Shown piece after piece: positions 1 to 7,635 of a stretch of DNA of 36,989 nucleotides. The DNA comes from Brevundimonas sp. (GTDB lineage Bacteria > Pseudomonadota > Alphaproteobacteria > Caulobacterales > Caulobacteraceae), in the NCBI GenBank assembly GCA_030693575.1, contig JAUYAG010000086.1, positions 1-36,989 of the forward strand, in the 5' to 3' direction. The translations under genes were made by a program, and so were the position numbers. Positions within the stretch are counted from its first letter, which is position 1. Every line of letters starts with the position of its first letter. Under the pieces are notes generated by a model. That model ran no database searches. It saw nothing but the letters and a program-made list of their open reading frames with translations, and was not told the DNA's origin.

Positions 1-2
1 AG

Positions 3-1187
3 TTCCAGTATCTGTATGGCGAAGGCGGGAACGACACCTACGTCTACGGCAAGTCGTCCGGGCTGGTGTACATTCACTCCTCGGAAGGGGCCGGAACGGG
101 GACGGCCGATCGGGTGGTGTTCACTGACCTGAACGCCGGCGACGTGACCCTCGGCTACGCGGACTATCGCAGTTCCTGGTCCACCGAAGGTCTGGCGCTG
201 ATGATCCAGTGGTCGAACGCCCAAGGCTCCGGCCAGTTGCAGATCGCCAATGAGGGCCGCCACATCGAGGCCTTCCAGTTCGCCGACGGATCGGTGTTTA
301 CCGCCACACAGCTCCTGGCCCGGATTGGCGGAAATTCGGTCTCGGTGCCCGCCATACCCCAAGTGCAGCCTGTGCTGGCCGAAGAAAAATTCGTGGTTGG
401 ACCTGAAGTCCTGCCGACAGCGCCGGGCGACTTCACCAAGGAGGGCGGGGAGGAGGTGTTGCCGGTCCTGTCGGACGACTGGGTCAAGTTCCAGGCCCCT
501 CAAGTCTTGCCGGGCGAAGCAACCGACGTCACGACGCCGGGCCGCGACCAGTTGCGAGGCGTGGACTACGCCAGCCGCAACGACGATACGGCGGAGACGC
601 TCCTGATGTTCGACGGTTCAGCCGACGACAGCTACCTGTTCGTCGGCATGACGGATGCCGGTTCGCCGGAGGTACTGCCGGCTATCGCCGACGACTTCAT
701 CCTGTTCACCAAGGAGGGCGGGGAGGAGGTGTTGCCGGCCATGTCAGACGACTGGGTCAAGTTCGAGGCCCCTCAAGTCTTGCCGGGCGAAGCAACCGAC
801 GCCACGACGCCGGGCCGCGACCAGTTGCGAGGCGTGGACTACGCCAGCCACAACGACGATACGGCGGAGACGCTCTTGATGTTCGACGGTTCTGCCGACG
901 ACGGCTACCTGTTCGTCGGCATGACGGATGCCGGTTCGCCGGAGGTACTGCCGGCTATCGCCGACGACTTCATCCTGACGGCCAAATTCGAGGGTCCGCC
1001 TGTCATGCCAACTGCGGACGTTGATTTCGACGTGGTCGGGCTCGTCAGGGACATCGAGTTTGCCCAGGGGCTGCTGTTCTCGGGAGGCGGCAACTCGTCG
1101 AATCCCAACGTCTCTGCGGATGGTCTGACTGTTTACGAAGACTGGTCTGCGTTTGCCCCCCCGACCCGGCACGACGTTTGGGGTTAA
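3..1187 (+). CDS. C-terminal part of a large RTX-type (haemolysin-type calcium-binding) secreted protein, 5' partial
   Basis: The frame is open from the left edge, so the start lies outside the window; 394 codons are visible. The first residues read YLYGEGGNDTYVYG, a glycine-aspartate RTX nonapeptide-like stretch. They are followed by a beta-rich block ending in IEAFQFADGSVFTATQLLARI, typical of the haemolysin-type calcium-binding related domain at the end of RTX proteins. The rest is low-complexity acidic sequence with a recurring short motif, (P/E)-(E/Q/P)-V-(L/M)-P then DD(F/W), seen eight times, and a 91-residue tandem duplication. Proteins of this class leave by type I secretion using an uncleaved C-terminal signal; the acidic tail is compatible with that. 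Family assignment is fairly sure; the exact role (adhesin, surface protein or enzyme) cannot be told because the N-terminus is missing. Confidence 0.75.
   Translation, partial: FQYLYGEGGNDTYVYGKSSGLVYIHSSEGAGTGTADRVVFTDLNAGDVTLGYADYRSSWSTEGLALMIQWSNAQGSGQLQIANEGRHIEAFQFADGSVFTATQLLARIGGNSVSVPAIPQVQPVLAEEKFVVGPEVLPTAPGDFTKEGGEEVLPVLSDDWVKFQAPQVLPGEATDVTTPGRDQLRGVDYASRNDDTAETLLMFDGSADDSYLFVGMTDAGSPEVLPAIADDFILFTKEGGEEVLPAMSDDWVKFEAPQVLPGEATDATTPGRDQLRGVDYASHNDDTAETLLMFDGSADDGYLFVGMTDAGSPEVLPAIADDFILTAKFEGPPVMPTADVDFDVVGLVRDIEFAQGLLFSGGGNSSNPNVSADGLTVYEDWSAFAPPTRHDVWG
432..977 (+). repeat. Tandem duplication, two 273-bp units (91 codons each)
   Basis: Unit 1 is about 432-704 and unit 2 about 705-977. 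The offset is exactly 273 bp and the copies differ at only a handful of positions, so the reading frame is kept. Each unit encodes three VLP motifs and ends in EVLPAIADDFIL. The near identity indicates a recent duplication or ongoing homogenisation in the RTX gene. Confidence 0.9.
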
Positions 1188-1210
1188 TGGAACGGCCACG
1201 ACCTTCCGGG

Positions 1211-1245
1211 CGATCCGGACGACGCAAGCTGCGCCGTCCGGATCG
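1211..1245 (+). terminator. Strong hairpin after the RTX gene, probable terminator
   Basis: An 11-bp perfect stem (CGATCCGGACG at 1211-1221 with CGTCCGGATCG at 1235-1245) continues, after one A/C mismatch, into four more pairs (CGCA/TGCG) closing a three-base loop. It begins 24 bp after the RTX stop codon and before the next plus-strand gene. No T-run follows, so it could be Rho-assisted or an mRNA 3'-end stabiliser rather than a classic intrinsic terminator. I see no gene in 1188-1442. Confidence 0.55.
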
Positions 1246-1442
1246 TTCCGGGCGTTCGCGATCGGGACCGTTCGCGTGCGTCGCAGGCCAGACCTGCATG
1301 CGTAAAGGATGGGTGTCGCCCCGCGGCATTGGCTGCAATTCCAGCGCTGCGCCCGTGCTCCCTCCAGGACGCACCGGCAGCCCATGGCCTGCGGTTGCCC
1401 TCTGCGGGCGGGCCGGATAGACCTCCCCGGGGGAACCGACAT

Positions 1443-3605
1443 ATGGCCATCTATCCCGTAATCCTCTGCGGCGGCGCGGGAACCCGGCTTTGGCCTGCGT
1501 CCCGCCCTGCGCGACCCAAACAGTTCATCGATCTGGTCTCAGACGTCTCGCTGTTTCAGGAGACGGTGCGGCGGGTAGCGCCGCTGGCGGCTGGTGGCCG
1601 GATCGTCGTTGTCGCGGGCCGGGACCACCGGGGTTTTGTCGAGGAGCAACTGGCGGCGCTGGGCGTCGAGAGCGACCTTATTCTTGAGCCTGTTGGCCGC
1701 GACTCGGCACCCGCCATGGCTGCGGCGGCGCTGTGGATCGAACAGATCGACCCGGATGGCACGGCGTTGTTTGTAGCCTCCGATCACTACATCCCGGACG
1801 CTCCCGCCTTCCGGGAGGCGATGAACGAGGCGGTCACTGCCGCGTCGCACGGGCGGATTGTGACCATGGGCATGGTCCCGACGTCTGCGTCCTCGGCCTA
1901 TGGCTATATCCAGCCTGCCGGGCCGGGCCTGTCCCAGGTCGAGCGGTTTGTGGAAAAACCCGGCCAGGCCGACGCGGAACGCTATCTGGGCGAGGGCTAT
2001 CTCTGGAACAGCGGCAATTTCATAGCCCCTGTCCGGACGTTGCTGGCCGAGATGAGGACCTTCGTGCCGGATCTCGTGGCCTCCGTTCAGTCGGCGCTGC
2101 CGAATGAGGGGCAGGAGAGGGCGAGTACGCTCGGTCCGGCGTTCGAAACGGCGACCCGGATCTCGATCGACTATGCGGTGATGGAGAAGAGCGACAAGGT
2201 GTGGGTGCTTCCGGCCGGGTTCGAATGGTCGGACCTCGGGGCGTGGGATGCGGTGGCCGCAACCGGGCGCGGCGCGCGCGGCGGCTGGGTCGACAAGGAC
2301 AGCCAGGGCTGCCTCGTCCGCGCCGCGCCGGGCATGGTGGTCGCGACGACTGGGCTGTCGAACCTGGCAATCATCGCCGAACCGGACGCTGTGCTGGTGT
2401 GCGACCTGAGCCGTGCTCAGGATGTGAAGGCCCTGGTCGAGGAACTGGGACGTCGCAAGACGCCGTCACCGCGGAGCGAGACCCCGCCCCTTGAGGTCCT
2501 TTCAGAGCAGTTGGGCCAGTGGCTCAAGCTGAACGCGCTTCCGCTCTGGGCGACGCTGGGCGTGGACGCCGACGGCGCCTTCGCCGAGGCCCTCGACGGG
2601 ACTGGTGCCCAGGTCGGGGATTTCCGGCGCGCGCGGGTTCAGGCGCGCCAAGCCTATGTATACAGCCTCGCCTCCCGCTGGGGTTGGGGCGCGGGCTATG
2701 CCGCGCTGGTCGAGCGGGGACTGGCTCAGTTCGAGGCCACAAACCGGCGTGCGGACGGCCTTTACAGGACACGGGTCAGCAGCGCCGGGGCTGTGCTTGA
2801 CGACGCCGCGTCCCTGTACGACCAGGCCTTCATCCTGCTGGCCACGGCGACCGCTGCCTCCGCCGGCATCGACCGGGCGCGGTGTACGCAAACCGCTGCA
2901 TCGGTTGTGGCGGCGCTCCAGTCGCTCGCCCTGCCGCAAGGCGGTTGGCGCGAGCCGGTGGGACCGGCCTATCAGGCCAATGCGCACATGCATCTGCTGG
3001 AGGCCGCACTCGCCTGGGAAGCCTTGGACCCGGATGGCCCCTGGGCGAGCCTGGCCGACGCGATTGTGGGGCTGACCAAGGCGTATTTCATTGATGCCCA
3101 GGGCGGCTTCCTGCGGGAATTCTTCGGACCGGACTGGCTGCCCGCCGACGGCGAGGCAGGGCGACTGGTCGAGCCGGGACACCAGTTCGAATGGGCTTGG
3201 CTGCTGACGCGGTGGGGGCGGCTGCGGAGCGATTCCTGGGGGCTCGAGGCCGCCCGTCGTCTGTTTGCCGCCGGCGAGCACGGGCTCGACAGGGCGCGCG
3301 GCGTGGCCATCGACGAACTGGACGAAGCGCTGCAGCCGCGGTCGTTCCGCGCCAGGCTATGGCCCCAGACCGAGTGGCTGAAGGCTGCGCTGATCCTGTC
3401 GGAGACGGTGGAGGGCGACGAGCACAGAGGTCTGCTGGACAGCGCAGCGGCGGCGTTTGACGGCCTCTGGCTGTACCTCGGGCCGGATGGCCTGTGGCGG
3501 GACAAGCTGGGACCGGATGGGGCGTTCGAAACGGAGCCGGCACCCGCGAGCTCGCTCTACCACATCGTGGCGGCGTACAGGCAGCTTCGGGAAACCACGG
3601 GCTGA
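1443..3605 (+). CDS. Mannose-1-phosphate guanylyltransferase fused to an AGE-family epimerase/isomerase domain
   Basis: 720 aa from the ATG at 1443, which has a GGGGGAA Shine-Dalgarno; upstream in-frame codons are not protein-like. Residues 1 to about 350 are a ManC/AlgA-type GDP-mannose pyrophosphorylase: the signature GGAGTRLWPASRPARPKQF lies at residues 10-28, with EPVGRDSAPA, VEKPG and LWNSGNF following. It should make GDP-mannose from mannose-1-P and GTP. Usual bifunctional ManC/AlgA proteins carry a cupin (type II) phosphomannose isomerase here. This one instead has an (alpha/alpha)6-type AGE domain, about residues 360-720. That domain shows RVQARQAYVYS, HMHLLEAAL, EPGHQFEWAWLL and SSLYHIV, which hold the Arg and His residues conserved in AGE sugar isomerases. 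Likely a fused mannose-6-P isomerase plus pyrophosphorylase feeding the cluster. The domain calls are firm; the isomerase substrate is inferred. Confidence 0.88.
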   Translation: MAIYPVILCGGAGTRLWPASRPARPKQFIDLVSDVSLFQETVRRVAPLAAGGRIVVVAGRDHRGFVEEQLAALGVESDLILEPVGRDSAPAMAAAALWIEQIDPDGTALFVASDHYIPDAPAFREAMNEAVTAASHGRIVTMGMVPTSASSAYGYIQPAGPGLSQVERFVEKPGQADAERYLGEGYLWNSGNFIAPVRTLLAEMRTFVPDLVASVQSALPNEGQERASTLGPAFETATRISIDYAVMEKSDKVWVLPAGFEWSDLGAWDAVAATGRGARGGWVDKDSQGCLVRAAPGMVVATTGLSNLAIIAEPDAVLVCDLSRAQDVKALVEELGRRKTPSPRSETPPLEVLSEQLGQWLKLNALPLWATLGVDADGAFAEALDGTGAQVGDFRRARVQARQAYVYSLASRWGWGAGYAALVERGLAQFEATNRRADGLYRTRVSSAGAVLDDAASLYDQAFILLATATAASAGIDRARCTQTAASVVAALQSLALPQGGWREPVGPAYQANAHMHLLEAALAWEALDPDGPWASLADAIVGLTKAYFIDAQGGFLREFFGPDWLPADGEAGRLVEPGHQFEWAWLLTRWGRLRSDSWGLEAARRLFAAGEHGLDRARGVAIDELDEALQPRSFRARLWPQTEWLKAALILSETVEGDEHRGLLDSAAAAFDGLWLYLGPDGLWRDKLGPDGAFETEPAPASSLYHIVAAYRQLRETTG

Positions 3606-4058
3606 TTGGCCGAACGCCGAAGCGCTCAGGCGGGCACGCCCTGCTTCAATCGAGGCTTTCCGGTCAGTGCCTCGGACGCTGGCGCTGTGACGGGAAGGGG
3701 CAGCGGCTGGAGCTCGCCATACCGGCCGGCGGCGCGCGACCAAGGCGCATTCCATCTCTAGCTGGGGTTTTGACTTTGCGAATGAGTTTCAACCATGCAG
3801 CGCTCCCTCTTTCCGGATGTTTACACTCTGGTAATGTTGATGCAACCCGCCACCGGCCATATGGGTAGGGCAGCCCACAACTGCAGCAGGCTGGTGCTCC
3901 AAGCGTGAAGACCTGATCATCAGCTTCGCACACGCATGCGAAACAACTGCGACGAGACCGTGCTTCTTGCGCCGTCGGGCCGCTGCTATAGGAGACGAGC
4001 GCATCTTTAAGGCCGGTGACTTCCGCCATCACGCGCCATCGTTTGTGTTCAGAGGCCT
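3606..4058 (+). other. Intergenic region, no convincing gene
   Basis: I see no protein-like reading frame or RNA gene in these 453 bp. The region is less GC-rich than its neighbours between about 3770 and 3900, and TTGATG (3837-3842) and TATGGG (3860-3865) have 17-bp promoter-like spacing. It probably carries the promoter of the downstream phosphatase, but no box is convincing. Confidence 0.3.
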
Positions 4059-4952
4059 ATGCTTTCAAAGCTTTTTCGATCCCGAGCCCAGATGGCCGCG
4101 CCGGCGGCACCGGCTGTTCCGGATGGAACGGCTGTCTGGGCCGTGGGAGACATACACGGTCGTCTCGACCTTCTGCAGCCCCTGGTGGACGCGATTCTCG
4201 CCGATCTCCATGTGAGCGCCGCTACACGCAAGGTGGTGGTTTTTCTGGGCGACTACATCGACCGTGGCCCAGATTCGCGTGGCGTGCTTCAGCTTCTGGC
4301 GGGCCTGTCGGATGTCGAGGGTATCGAATGGCGGTTCCTGAAAGGGAACCATGAGCAGGCGATGCTGGGCTTCCTCGAGGATCCGTCGACCGGACCCAAA
4401 TGGTGTGAGTACGGGGGCGACAACGCGTTGCGCTCTTATGGCCTTCGGGTTCCTGACCTCGCACACCGGACAGAGGCCTGGGCGCGGGTGGCGGCCGACC
4501 TGAGACACAAGTTGACGGCGCGCGAGAGGGAGTTCCTGAAGAGCCTGGAGCTGAGCGTCACCTTAGGCGACTATTTCTTCAGCCACGCCGGAGCGCGGCC
4601 AGGTGTGGCGCTGGATCGGCAATCATCCGAGGATCTGATGTGGATCCGCCAGCCGTTCCTGAACAGCCGGACGGCGTTCGAGCGCGTGGTCGTGCATGGC
4701 CACACGCCGACCCTTCGTGTTCACGCCGATCATCGGCGCATCGGGCTCGATACCAAGGCCTATGACACAGGCGTCCTGACCGCCCTCCGGCTTCAGGGGC
4801 GGGAACGGAGTTTGCTGCAGGCCGTCGGGCGGCGACGCGGGCCGCAACGGCGAAACGGGGGCGACGAGTATCTGCCCTCGACCGGTGCGGACGTCGTTAT
4901 TCGGACTGAGCGGCTCGACCCTGAACAGGCTGATGTCAGTGTCGTCGGCTAA
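4059..4952 (+). CDS. PPP-type metallophosphoesterase (serine/threonine protein phosphatase-like)
   Basis: 297 aa. The full set of PPP-family metal-binding motifs is present in order: GDIHGR near residue 30, GDYIDRGPDSRG near 65, GNHEQ near 97, FFSHAG near 172 and VVHGHTP near 213. These coordinate a two-metal centre that hydrolyses phosphoesters. Such small cytosolic phosphatases often sit in alphaproteobacterial polysaccharide clusters, where they may counter tyrosine or serine kinases such as the Wzc homologue here; that link is inference. The ATG at 4059 has AGAGG only three bases upstream, so the ATG at 4092 (MAAPAAPAVPDG) is an alternative start. The last 40 residues are arginine-rich then acidic and unconserved-looking. 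The IS element lies 36 bp downstream of the stop. Confidence 0.85.
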   Translation: MLSKLFRSRAQMAAPAAPAVPDGTAVWAVGDIHGRLDLLQPLVDAILADLHVSAATRKVVVFLGDYIDRGPDSRGVLQLLAGLSDVEGIEWRFLKGNHEQAMLGFLEDPSTGPKWCEYGGDNALRSYGLRVPDLAHRTEAWARVAADLRHKLTAREREFLKSLELSVTLGDYFFSHAGARPGVALDRQSSEDLMWIRQPFLNSRTAFERVVVHGHTPTLRVHADHRRIGLDTKAYDTGVLTALRLQGRERSLLQAVGRRRGPQRRNGGDEYLPSTGADVVIRTERLDPEQADVSVVG

Positions 4953-4988
4953 TCGCGGCCGCGTTTTCCGGTGGGATTCGGACGCCTA

Positions 4989-5826
4989 GGGTCCGTCCTC
5001 AATAAGTCCTGGCTTGGCGGCCGGTTTTCTGATTCAAGATTTCCGGAAGGAGTGCTTGAAAGCGGAAGCTCTATTGGCTGGACGATGAGGCGAAGGCCCG
5101 GATCGAGCCGCACCTGCCTCGCGGTCGGCGTGGCGCGCGGCGTGTCGACGATCACCGGGTGATCTCCGGTATTATCCATATGCTCCAATCGGGTGCGCGC
5201 TGGCGCGACTGCCCCGCCGAATACGGACCGTACACGACGGTCTACAACCGCTTCAATTGCTGGAGCCGCCAAGGCATCTAGCACGACATCTTCAAGGCCC
5301 TGGCCGGCCACAGCGGCATCTACTCCAGCGCCGCCATCGACAGCACTTCGGTCAAGGCCCACCGCTCGGCGGCGGGCGCTAAAGGGGGCCTTCGTCCAGA
5401 GCATAGGCCGATCCCGAGGCGGTCGAACGACCAAGATCCATGGCCTCGTGGACGATCACGGTCGGCCGCGGGTGCTGCTGCTCAGCGCTGGCAACACCAA
5501 CGACATCACCATGGCTCACGCCCTGATCGAGGCCGCCGGACCGTTCCGAAAGCTGTTGGCCGACCGCGGCCATGACGTCGATCACCTCAGGAAGCGCCTG
5601 GCCGAACGCAGCGCCGAGGCCGTCATCCCGACCACCACGTCGCGAAGGCGGCCTATCCCCTATGACGTCGTCGCCTACCGCCAGCGAAAGACCGTCGAGC
5701 GCCTCTGGGCCAAGCTCAAGGACTACCGCCGCGCCGCCACGCGCTACGACACGCTCTCTGCAAACTATCTCTCCGGCGTGCTCATCGCCGCGGCCGTATG
5801 CTACTGGGCCAAATGAGTCCGGACCC
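4989..5826 (+). mobile_element. IS5-family (IS427-group-like) insertion sequence, 838 bp, defective
   Basis: The ends are inverted repeats. The left end reads GGGTCCGTCCTCA and the reverse complement of the right end reads GGGTCCGGACTCA, with two mismatches. Each end abuts TA within a CTAG context (TA at 4987-4988 and 5827-5828), the 2-bp target duplication typical of the IS427 group. The length fits that group. The transposase inside is broken (see the pseudogene). A related solo right end occurs near 27826 in the same orientation. Confidence 0.88.
5060..5816 (+). pseudogene. IS5-family DDE transposase, degraded
   Basis: Translation across frames gives a clear IS5/IS427-type transposase. 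The N-terminal part reads KLYWLDDEAKARIEPHLP then ISGIIHMLQSGARWRDCP and YGPYTTVYNRF. A DDE core follows with IDSTSVKAHRSAAG, IGRSRGGRTTKIH and LADRGHDVDHLRK, and the C-terminus holds ERLWAKLKDYRRAATRYD. Three lesions are visible. There is no start codon: a TGA at 5057-5059 directly precedes the first conserved codons. An amber TAG at 5279-5281 stands where homologues have Trp. A frame change occurs near 5381-5395, around AAAGGGGGCC. The frame change alone could be programmed frameshifting, known in IS427 elements, but the amber codon and missing start argue for decay. Confidence 0.85.
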
Positions 5827-5893
5827 TAGCGCTATCAGCCAAGCCTGCTCACGCCAAACCCACCGTGTCGGATCGATATGGTGACGGCGCTCA

Positions 5894-7315
5894 CTACGCC
5901 TGGTCGGGCGGCCGTGCCAGTTCGAGCAACCCACAGCACAGGGCGAAGACGACAGCCAAGGTGACTGTTCGGAGGGGGTAGTCGCCGACGGAATGCAAAA
6001 TGAGAACGCCGATGCCGATGCTGGCTGCCCGTTGTAGGTCACCTTCCCGGGAGGGCGGGGTCTTCCAAGCGGTCCAGCACCGTCGAACGTACCAAGCCAG
6101 GAAGGCCAGGATCACGCCGATGCCGAGCCAGCCAGCTTCCAACCATGTCTCCAAATATTCATTGTGGGCCTGATTGAAGAACGTGCTGTCCAGCTCCTCC
6201 AACGGCTCGACTGAGCGATAGACGGCGTCGAAGCTGCCCAATCCGGAACCGAGCGGAAGTTGAGTCTGGGCGGTTTCCGCGATTAGGGGCCAGCGCTCGA
6301 AGCGGGCCTCAGGTGTGTCGTGCTCGAATCGCGCAAGGATGGGCGGGAGAGCAAGCACCGCGACGGCCGTCAGCGCCGCCCCGATCGAACCTACCAGAAC
6401 CAGCAGTCCCGGACCCGGCCGGCCGCGTCCAGCGGCGATCCAGGCGGCCAGCAGGCTGATCACCATGACAGGCCCGAACAGGATGATTCCCGCCCGCGAG
6501 CGGATCGCCGCGAGTGCGACGACGACCAAGCCTGCGAACAAGGCTCCAAACCAGAGGGCTGAGGTCCGTTGATCCCGCCGTCTCAGCGTCGCTGCCCCGG
6601 ATATGACCGCGAAGGGCATGGCGATCAGCAGGAAAGACGCCAGATGGTTACGGTTGGCGAAGAAGCCGGTGACCGAGCCTGATCCCGTCCAGTTCCAGAG
6701 ATAGAGGCTGTCCCCTCCGCTGGCCAGCTGGGCGGCCCCGAGGAGAATTCCAACGATTGCCGCGGTGACACAGAACTGAACCAGCCGCTCTCGCTGGATA
6801 TGGGACAGCGACAAGACGGCGAGGAAGAAGGCCGAGGGCGGCGCAAGCGCCAAGGCTGAGCCCCAGGTCCGATCCGGAGCCACGCTCATCGGCGACCAGC
6901 CCGGCTCCAGACCGGCGAGTTCCAGGGCGAGCGCCATCTGGTCCCGGCCCGGAAGACTGGACCACACAGCCGGGGGGAGCGGTATCAACTGGATCAGCGG
7001 AATGGCGACGACCGCCGCCAGCAGGCCCAGAGAGAACCGATGCTCGCGCCACAGGCCGGAGAGTATCAGCCGTCGGGCCGCAAGCACCAGAAGCGGCAGT
7101 GAGGCCAGTTCAACAAGCGCCAGACGCAGCGCATGGCCCTGGCTGGCACCGCCGAAGGCAAACGAAAAGGCCAGCAGGATCATCGCCGCAATCGCGACAG
7201 AGTCCCACTGGCCTTTCCAGGTATTGTCCGGCACGCGCTGTGTCAGTTGGTTGACGAGAGCGGCGTGACCGCGGTCAGTCTTAGTCGCTTTCCGAGGCGT
7301 CGTCGGTCGCAACAA
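5894..7315 (-). CDS. O-antigen ligase/Wzy_C-type polytopic membrane protein (polymerase or ligase)
   Basis: 473 aa with about ten hydrophobic segments. Characteristic features are GFFANRNHLASFLL in the middle, then a periplasmic-loop region with PLGSGLGSFDAVY and NQAHNEYLETWLEAGWLGI. This order is typical of the Wzy_C/O-antigen ligase family, which joins or polymerises undecaprenyl-linked glycans in the periplasm. The TTG start at 7315 overlaps the preceding small gene by 35 bp and has no clear ribosome site; a GTG at 7234 (VPDNTWKGQWDS), just before the first membrane segment, is an equally good start. It is the last gene of the minus-strand wza-wzc-TPR-small-protein group, and a second polymerase-like protein is encoded at 20624. 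Which is polymerase and which is ligase cannot be told from sequence. Confidence 0.82.
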   Translation of the reverse strand: MLRPTTPRKATKTDRGHAALVNQLTQRVPDNTWKGQWDSVAIAAMILLAFSFAFGGASQGHALRLALVELASLPLLVLAARRLILSGLWREHRFSLGLLAAVVAIPLIQLIPLPPAVWSSLPGRDQMALALELAGLEPGWSPMSVAPDRTWGSALALAPPSAFFLAVLSLSHIQRERLVQFCVTAAIVGILLGAAQLASGGDSLYLWNWTGSGSVTGFFANRNHLASFLLIAMPFAVISGAATLRRRDQRTSALWFGALFAGLVVVALAAIRSRAGIILFGPVMVISLLAAWIAAGRGRPGPGLLVLVGSIGAALTAVAVLALPPILARFEHDTPEARFERWPLIAETAQTQLPLGSGLGSFDAVYRSVEPLEELDSTFFNQAHNEYLETWLEAGWLGIGVILAFLAWYVRRCWTAWKTPPSREGDLQRAASIGIGVLILHSVGDYPLRTVTLAVVFALCCGLLELARPPDQA

Positions 7316-7505
7316 CGATCGTCGCGACCAGAACGGCAGCGCCGATCAGGAGCACGAAGACCGGCACACCGGCGAACTCAGAGCTCGCGTCGGAGCTGGC
7401 GCCCACGCGGTCGCCGACGCGGGTGACGGCGGAATTGTTGGCGGCGGCAGCTTGGCCAGCCACGAGCAGCAGGCCCGCAGTAACGGCAGCAATGGTCTTA
7501 CGCAT
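7281..7505 (-). CDS. Small exported membrane protein of the EPS operon, unknown function
   Basis: 74 aa. Residues 1-22 form a signal peptide (MRKTIAAVTAGLLLVAGQAAAA). Next come a short polar stretch with RVGDRVGASSDASSEFAG, one membrane segment (about residues 47-67, VPVFVLLIGAAVLVATIVV) and an acidic tail DDASESD. The ATG at 7505 has AGGGGAT about 6-11 bases upstream. From memory, similar signal-peptide, RVGA-motif and single-TM proteins occur beside polymerase and wzc genes in sphingomonad and Caulobacterales EPS clusters. No function is known to me; a small periplasmic-facing accessory of the assembly machinery is the reasonable inference. Confidence 0.75.
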   Translation of the reverse strand: MRKTIAAVTAGLLLVAGQAAAANNSAVTRVGDRVGASSDASSEFAGVPVFVLLIGAAVLVATIVVATDDASESD

Positions 7506-7635
7506 GCGTTGATCCCCTGGATTCTATTGGTATTACGGGCGGACCCGCGAGCTATCGACAAAGTGTATAGGGGGCGGCGGTGTTAAAAGCAATACAGATT
7601 CAAGCTGGCACCCCGTACCTGGTGCGGCTCCAGAT

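Noticed and set aside
744-1442. 232-codon minus-strand frame over the RTX 3' end and the following gap
   Set aside because: No recognisable protein features; it runs across the tandem repeat and the hairpin on the opposite strand.
2502-3281. 259-codon minus-strand frame inside the guanylyltransferase-AGE gene
   Set aside because: Arg/Pro/Gly-rich antisense translation with no domain-like features.
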